Position numbers and translations under genes: made by a program. Below are positions 5,121-8,177 of a stretch of DNA of 8,177 nt, in pieces. Position 1 is the stretch's first letter. Every line of letters begins with the position of its first letter. Below the pieces are notes generated by a model that was not told where the DNA came from, ran no database searches, and saw only the letters and a program-made list of their open reading frames with translations. Source of the DNA: Candidatus Hydrogenedentota bacterium (GTDB lineage Bacteria > Hydrogenedentota > Hydrogenedentia > Hydrogenedentales > SLHB01); the NCBI GenBank assembly GCA_022706165.1, contig JAKJDA010000112.1, forward strand, positions 330-8,506. Direction: 5' to 3'.

Positions 5121-7391
5121 ATGACAGAACGTCTCTCCGTACAAATCGGGGACGCCGAACTCTCCTTTGAGACAGGCAAAATAGCCCGGCAGGCCCACGG
5201 CGCCGTGATGGTCACGCAAGGCGAAACCATGGTGCTGTCCACCACAGTGGTCGCGCCCGAGGCAAAGCCAGGCCAGGGCTTTTTCCCCCTCACGGTCGAC
5301 TACCGTGAAAAAAGTTCGTCCGCCGGCCGGATTCCGGGCAACTTCTTCCGTCGTGAAGGCCGTCCCACCGAACGCGAAGTGCTCATATGCCGCCTGACCG
5401 ACCGCCCGCTGCGCCCCTTGTTCCCCAAGGGCTTTGTCAACGAAGTCCAAGTCTTCTCCACCGTCTTCTCCGCCGACAACGAGAACGACCCTGACGTGAT
5501 GTCGATCAACGGCGCCTCCGCCGCCCTCTCGATCTCCAAAATCCCCTTCGCCGGGCCCATCGGCGCGGTTCGCGTCGGCATGTTCGACGGCCAATTGGTT
5601 GTCAACCCCGGCATATCGCAACGCCCGGACAGCCAACTCGACGTCGTTATCGCGGGTTCCAAAGACGCCATCATGATGGTCGAAGGCCGCGCCCAGGAAC
5701 TCTCCGAGGAAATGATGCTCCAGGCGCTTGAATTCGGCCACAAACACATCAAGGATATCTGCGCCTGCATCGAAGCCCTTCGCGCGAAAGTCGGCGTTGA
5801 AAAAATGACGTTTGCCCCGCCCGCGATCGATCCCGCCGTGGTCGCCGACGTGGAAGCTCTCGCCAAGGACCGTTTGCGGCAGGCCCTGGGCATTGCCGAG
5901 AAGATCACGCGCTACGAGACCATCGGCAACTTGCGTAAAGAAGTCGAGACGACCCTCTTGGCTCGATACGGCGAAGAAGCCATCGCCGACCGCGCGAGCG
6001 AAATCAACGAGGCCTACGACAACCTCGAAAAGAAAACGATGCGCGAACAGGTTGTCAAGGAAGGCCGTCGCATTGACGGACGCGACCACGACACCGTTCG
6101 CCCGATCACCATTGAAGTCGGTTTTCTGCCGCGCGTCCATGGGTCGTGCCTGTTCACCCGCGGCGAGACCCAGGCCATCGTCACCACGACCTTGGGCACC
6201 AGCCGCGACGAACAGCGTCTCGATGAATTGACCGGCGAGGAATTCCGGCGTTTCATGCTGCATTACAACTTCCCGTCCTGGTCGGTCGGCGAAGTGCGCC
6301 CCGTCCGCGGTCCCGGTCGCCGCGAGATCGGTCACGGAAAATTGGCCGAACGCGCCATTGAAGCCGTGCTGCCCTTTTCGACGGCTACGGATGGCACGGA
6401 CGATGACAACAGCTTTCCGTACACGGTTCGCGTCCTGTCGGACATCACCGAAAGCAACGGTTCGAGTTCAATGGCGACTGTCTGCGGCGGCATCCTGAGC
6501 TTGATGGACGCCGGCGTGCCCATCAAGGCCCCCGTCGCAGGCATCGCGATGGGCCTTATCAAAGAGGGCGACGACGCGTGCGTGCTGACCGACATCATGG
6601 GCGCCGAAGACCACCTCGGCGACATGGATTTCAAGGTCTGCGGAACCGCCCACGGCATCACGGCGTTCCAGATGGACATCAAAATTCAGGGCATTACCAG
6701 CGAGCTGATGAAAAAAGCCCTGGATAAGGCCCGCACGGCCCGCCTGCACGTGCTGGACAAGATGATCGAAGCGCTCGAAAAGCCGCGCGCCGACATCTCC
6801 CCCTATGCGCCGCGCATCTACACCATCAAGATTGACGTCGACAAGATCCGCGAAGTCATAGGGCCCGGCGGCAAGGTCATCCGCGAAATTCAAGCCCAAT
6901 CCGGCGCGGAGATCGAAATCGAGGACGATGGCACGATCAACGTCGCAGCGGTTAACCAAGAAAACGCCGAGAAGGCCATCGATCTCATCCGATCGATCGT
7001 CGCGGTGCCGGAAGTCGGCCAAATCTACAAAGGCGCCGTAACCCGAATCATGAACTTTGGCGCCTTTGTCAGCTTGGTCGGCAGCAAAGAAGGTTTGGTC
7101 CACATTTCCCAACTTGCCCCATACCGCGTGAACGAAGTCACCGACGTCGTCAACGTGGGCGACGAAGTGCAGGTGAAAGTCGTCGAGATCGACAAAATGG
7201 GACGCATCAACCTCTCCAAAGTCGAGGCGGAACGCGATCTCGGCCTTCTGAGTGAAGAGGACATGGCGCGCATGGACGAGGCCGCTTCGCAGGGAGGTCA
7301 CGGGGGATCGCCCCGCAGCCATGATCGCGGACGCGGCGGCGATCGTGGCGGACGCCCTCCCCGTCATGGCGGCGGACGCGATCGGCGCTAG
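5121..7391 (+). CDS. pnp: Polynucleotide phosphorylase (polyribonucleotide nucleotidyltransferase) with Arg/Gly-rich C-terminal tail
   Basis: PNPase degrades RNA 3' to 5' by phosphorolysis, releasing nucleoside diphosphates, and can add 3' tails in reverse; it works as a trimer, often with RNase E in degradosomes. The 756-residue protein is longer than the roughly 700-710 residues of E. coli-type enzymes. Domain order is a first RNase PH core (FFPLTVDYREK, GRIPGNFFRREGRPTE), a helical linker, and a second catalytic RNase PH core with GSSSMA (447-452) and EDHLGDMDFK (496-505). Asp497, Asp503 and Lys505 match the E. coli catalytic D486, D492 and K494. A KH domain with GPGGK (581-585) and an S1 domain from about 633 (GAVTRIMNFGAFV, LVHISQ) follow. 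The last 32 residues (725-756) are 12 Gly and 9 Arg, an RG-rich extension. The ATG has GGAG 9 nt upstream. The gene lies 143 nt after rpsO, probably cotranscribed. Confidence 0.98.
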   Translation: MTERLSVQIGDAELSFETGKIARQAHGAVMVTQGETMVLSTTVVAPEAKPGQGFFPLTVDYREKSSSAGRIPGNFFRREGRPTEREVLICRLTDRPLRPLFPKGFVNEVQVFSTVFSADNENDPDVMSINGASAALSISKIPFAGPIGAVRVGMFDGQLVVNPGISQRPDSQLDVVIAGSKDAIMMVEGRAQELSEEMMLQALEFGHKHIKDICACIEALRAKVGVEKMTFAPPAIDPAVVADVEALAKDRLRQALGIAEKITRYETIGNLRKEVETTLLARYGEEAIADRASEINEAYDNLEKKTMREQVVKEGRRIDGRDHDTVRPITIEVGFLPRVHGSCLFTRGETQAIVTTTLGTSRDEQRLDELTGEEFRRFMLHYNFPSWSVGEVRPVRGPGRREIGHGKLAERAIEAVLPFSTATDGTDDDNSFPYTVRVLSDITESNGSSSMATVCGGILSLMDAGVPIKAPVAGIAMGLIKEGDDACVLTDIMGAEDHLGDMDFKVCGTAHGITAFQMDIKIQGITSELMKKALDKARTARLHVLDKMIEALEKPRADISPYAPRIYTIKIDVDKIREVIGPGGKVIREIQAQSGAEIEIEDDGTINVAAVNQENAEKAIDLIRSIVAVPEVGQIYKGAVTRIMNFGAFVSLVGSKEGLVHISQLAPYRVNEVTDVVNVGDEVQVKVVEIDKMGRINLSKVEAERDLGLLSEEDMARMDEAASQGGHGGSPRSHDRGRGGDRGGRPPRHGGGRDRR

Positions 7392-7416
7392 CTTCTTTGG
7401 GCAAATCATACGACGC

Positions 7417-7447
7417 GAAAGGCCCTTCCGTTTAGGAAGGGCCTTTC
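7417..7447 (+). terminator. Perfect 13-bp hairpin after pnp, probable terminator
   Basis: Nt 7417-7429 pair perfectly with 7435-7447 around the loop GTTTA, starting 25 nt after the pnp stop. The three T of the descending arm are followed by CCCTCG, so the usual free U tract is missing. It probably ends or stabilises the pnp transcript. Termination strength is uncertain for that reason. Confidence 0.65.
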
Positions 7448-7502
7448 CCTCGATCGGGGCGTCACATGAGCCGCGCGCTTCCGTTGGAACAGGGCAGACG
7501 GG

Positions 7503-7531
7503 TTGATTTCGAGAGCACGGGCTGATACAGT
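7503..7531 (+). promoter_or_regulatory. Predicted promoter with extended -10, upstream of trpD
   Basis: TTGATT (7503-7508) is separated by 17 nt from TACAGT (7526-7531, 4/6 to TATAAT), and a TGA triplet precedes it as an extended -10. The layout matches the predicted gap promoter. Transcription would begin near 7538, leaving a leader of about 150 nt before trpD. It lies after the pnp hairpin, so trpD probably starts a new unit. Confidence 0.45.
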
Positions 7532-7537
7532 GCTTCC

Positions 7538-7686
7538 TACTGACGGCGTAACCTGCTGTACGAGGCGATCTTGGCGAGGTTTCATGCCGGACCGGGGCGT
7601 GCGTTCGCAATATCCGGACACTTCAGAAAAACGTTGTGCCCCTGTTGCTCGCGCGTAGCGGTGAATTATACGAAAGCCGAACTATC
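7538..7686 (+). promoter_or_regulatory. Leader of trpD, no recognised regulatory element
   Basis: I looked here for a tryptophan attenuator. The one short frame starting ATG (7584-7658, 24 codons) encodes no tryptophan, and I see no T-box-like or terminator/antiterminator pair. The segment just before the trpD ATG lacks a clear Shine-Dalgarno sequence; the nearest purine-rich stretch, GCGGTGAA at about 7659-7666, is too far for a normal one. Confidence 0.3.
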
Positions 7687-8177
7687 ATGCAGACCCTACT
7701 ATCCATCGTCACGCAACGAAAAGACCTCAGCCGCGAACAAGCGGCCGCAGGAATGCGTCTGCTCATGTCCGGCGAAGCCACACCGGCTCAAATCGGCGCA
7801 TTTCTCGCCGCCCTGCGAGTCAAAGGCGAGACCGTTGACGAGATCAGCGGATTTGCCGAAGTCATGCGCGAGATGGCCACCCCAATCACGACCTGCCGCC
7901 GTCCGCTCGTCGACACCTGCGGCACGGGGGGGGACCACGCCGGAACCTTCAATATTTCCACCACAGCCGCTTTTGTCGTCGCAGGGGCCGGCGTTGCCGT
8001 GGCCAAACACGGCAATCGCAGCGCAACCAGCAAATGCGGCAGCGCCGATGTCCTCGAAGCCCTGGGCGTCAATATCGACGCCACCCCGGAGCAGGTGCTC
8101 CGCTGCATTGACGAGACCGGCATCGGATTCCTGTTTGCCCGCTCGGTACACACCGCCATGAAGCATGTGGCGCCCAT
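7687..8177 (+). CDS. trpD: Anthranilate phosphoribosyltransferase, N-terminal 163 residues (3' end beyond window)
   Basis: TrpD joins anthranilate to PRPP to form phosphoribosyl-anthranilate, the second step of tryptophan synthesis from chorismate; it is cytosolic and usually dimeric. The frame runs off the right edge at codon 164, about half of a typical protein of around 340 residues. The N-terminal helical domain shows [21 protein letters not shown] (30-50). The PRPP-binding loop GTGGD is at 79-83 and is followed by [16 protein letters not shown] (107-112) and [14 protein letters not shown] are the anthranilate/PRPP site segments, and MKHVAP is near the edge. [13 protein letters not shown] has Arg-Ser where family members commonly have Pro-x. 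The ATG at 7687 gives a normal N-terminus but has no good ribosome binding site. Neighbours upstream are not trp genes; what follows is unseen. A trpD2-type paralogue is less likely given the canonical motifs. Confidence 0.95.
   Translation, partial: MQTLLSIVTQRKDLSREQAAAGMRLLMSGEATPAQIGAFLAALRVKGETVDEISGFAEVMREMATPITTCRRPLVDTCGTGGDHAGTFNISTTAAFVVAGAGVAVAKHGNRSATSKCGSADVLEALGVNIDATPEQVLRCIDETGIGFLFARSVHTAMKHVAP

Noticed and set aside
4911..6335. 474-codon minus-strand open frame over pnp
   Set aside because: It is antisense to conserved PNPase codons and has the typical low-quality shadow composition.
7466..7525. Short open frame that might be a trp leader peptide
   Set aside because: It contains no tryptophan codons, lies mostly upstream of the predicted start of transcription and has no attenuator pair.
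6468..7610. 380-codon minus-strand open frame over the 3' half of pnp and the trpD upstream region
   Set aside because: It is antisense to the PNPase KH and S1 domains and runs through the pnp terminator hairpin.
7571..8161. Plus-strand 196-codon open frame overlapping trpD
   Set aside because: It is a different frame from the clearly conserved trpD and its translation is Ser/Pro/Arg-rich with no domain.
1..8177. tRNA, rRNA, CRISPR array, insertion sequence, phage or defence genes
   Set aside because: None was seen by eye: no cloverleaf candidates in the gaps, no regularly spaced repeats and no transposase motifs. A tRNAscan or CRISPR finder run would confirm.

Overview
The window is about 8.2 kb of GC-rich (roughly 60% by eye) bacterial chromosome with every supported gene on the + strand. 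It holds two partial genes at the edges and four complete genes between them: the 3' end of a large secreted or surface Ig-like repeat protein, gap (glyceraldehyde-3-phosphate dehydrogenase), pgk (phosphoglycerate kinase), rpsO (ribosomal protein S15), pnp (polynucleotide phosphorylase) and the 5' part of trpD (anthranilate phosphoribosyltransferase). The housekeeping proteins are plainly bacterial. The surface protein combines VDNT-linked Ig-like repeats, a DUF5011-like domain, thrombospondin-3-like calcium loops and a C-terminal motif, hydrophobic helix and Arg/Lys tail. That combination suggests a Gram-negative-type lineage with an exosortase-like sorting system, for instance Hydrogenedentota, Kiritimatiellota/Lentisphaerota or a planctomycete relative. 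The phylum is a guess; nothing here fixes it.

Layout. Nt 1-1715 is the surface protein, closed by a strong intrinsic terminator (1739-1778). Nt 1779-2186 has no credible gene. It contains a good sigma70-type promoter with an extended -10 (1838-1866) and a predicted 5' leader of about 310 nt with several hairpins, including a 20-bp bulged one. gap follows (2187-3185) and ends at its own terminator (3196-3235). pgk (3322-4557) and rpsO (4708-4977) come next, separated by a 150-nt spacer. The rpsO-pnp spacer has two hairpins and is followed by pnp (5121-7391), which carries an unusual Arg/Gly-rich tail. A perfect 13-bp hairpin lies just after pnp. A second extended -10 promoter (7503-7531) and a leader of about 150 nt precede trpD, which starts at 7687 and runs off the right edge.

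How the genes work together. gap and pgk encode consecutive glycolytic steps, but a terminator separates them, so they look independently tuned. rpsO-pnp is the widespread linkage of a ribosomal protein with the 3'-5' exoribonuclease. In E. coli both of those genes are controlled post-transcriptionally through their mRNA leaders, and the hairpin-rich spacers here fit that theme. trpD belongs to tryptophan biosynthesis and is not preceded by trpE or trpG. I see no wholly new system. The parts most worth checking are the structured gap leader, the PNPase tail, the sorting tail of the surface protein and the rpsO leader.
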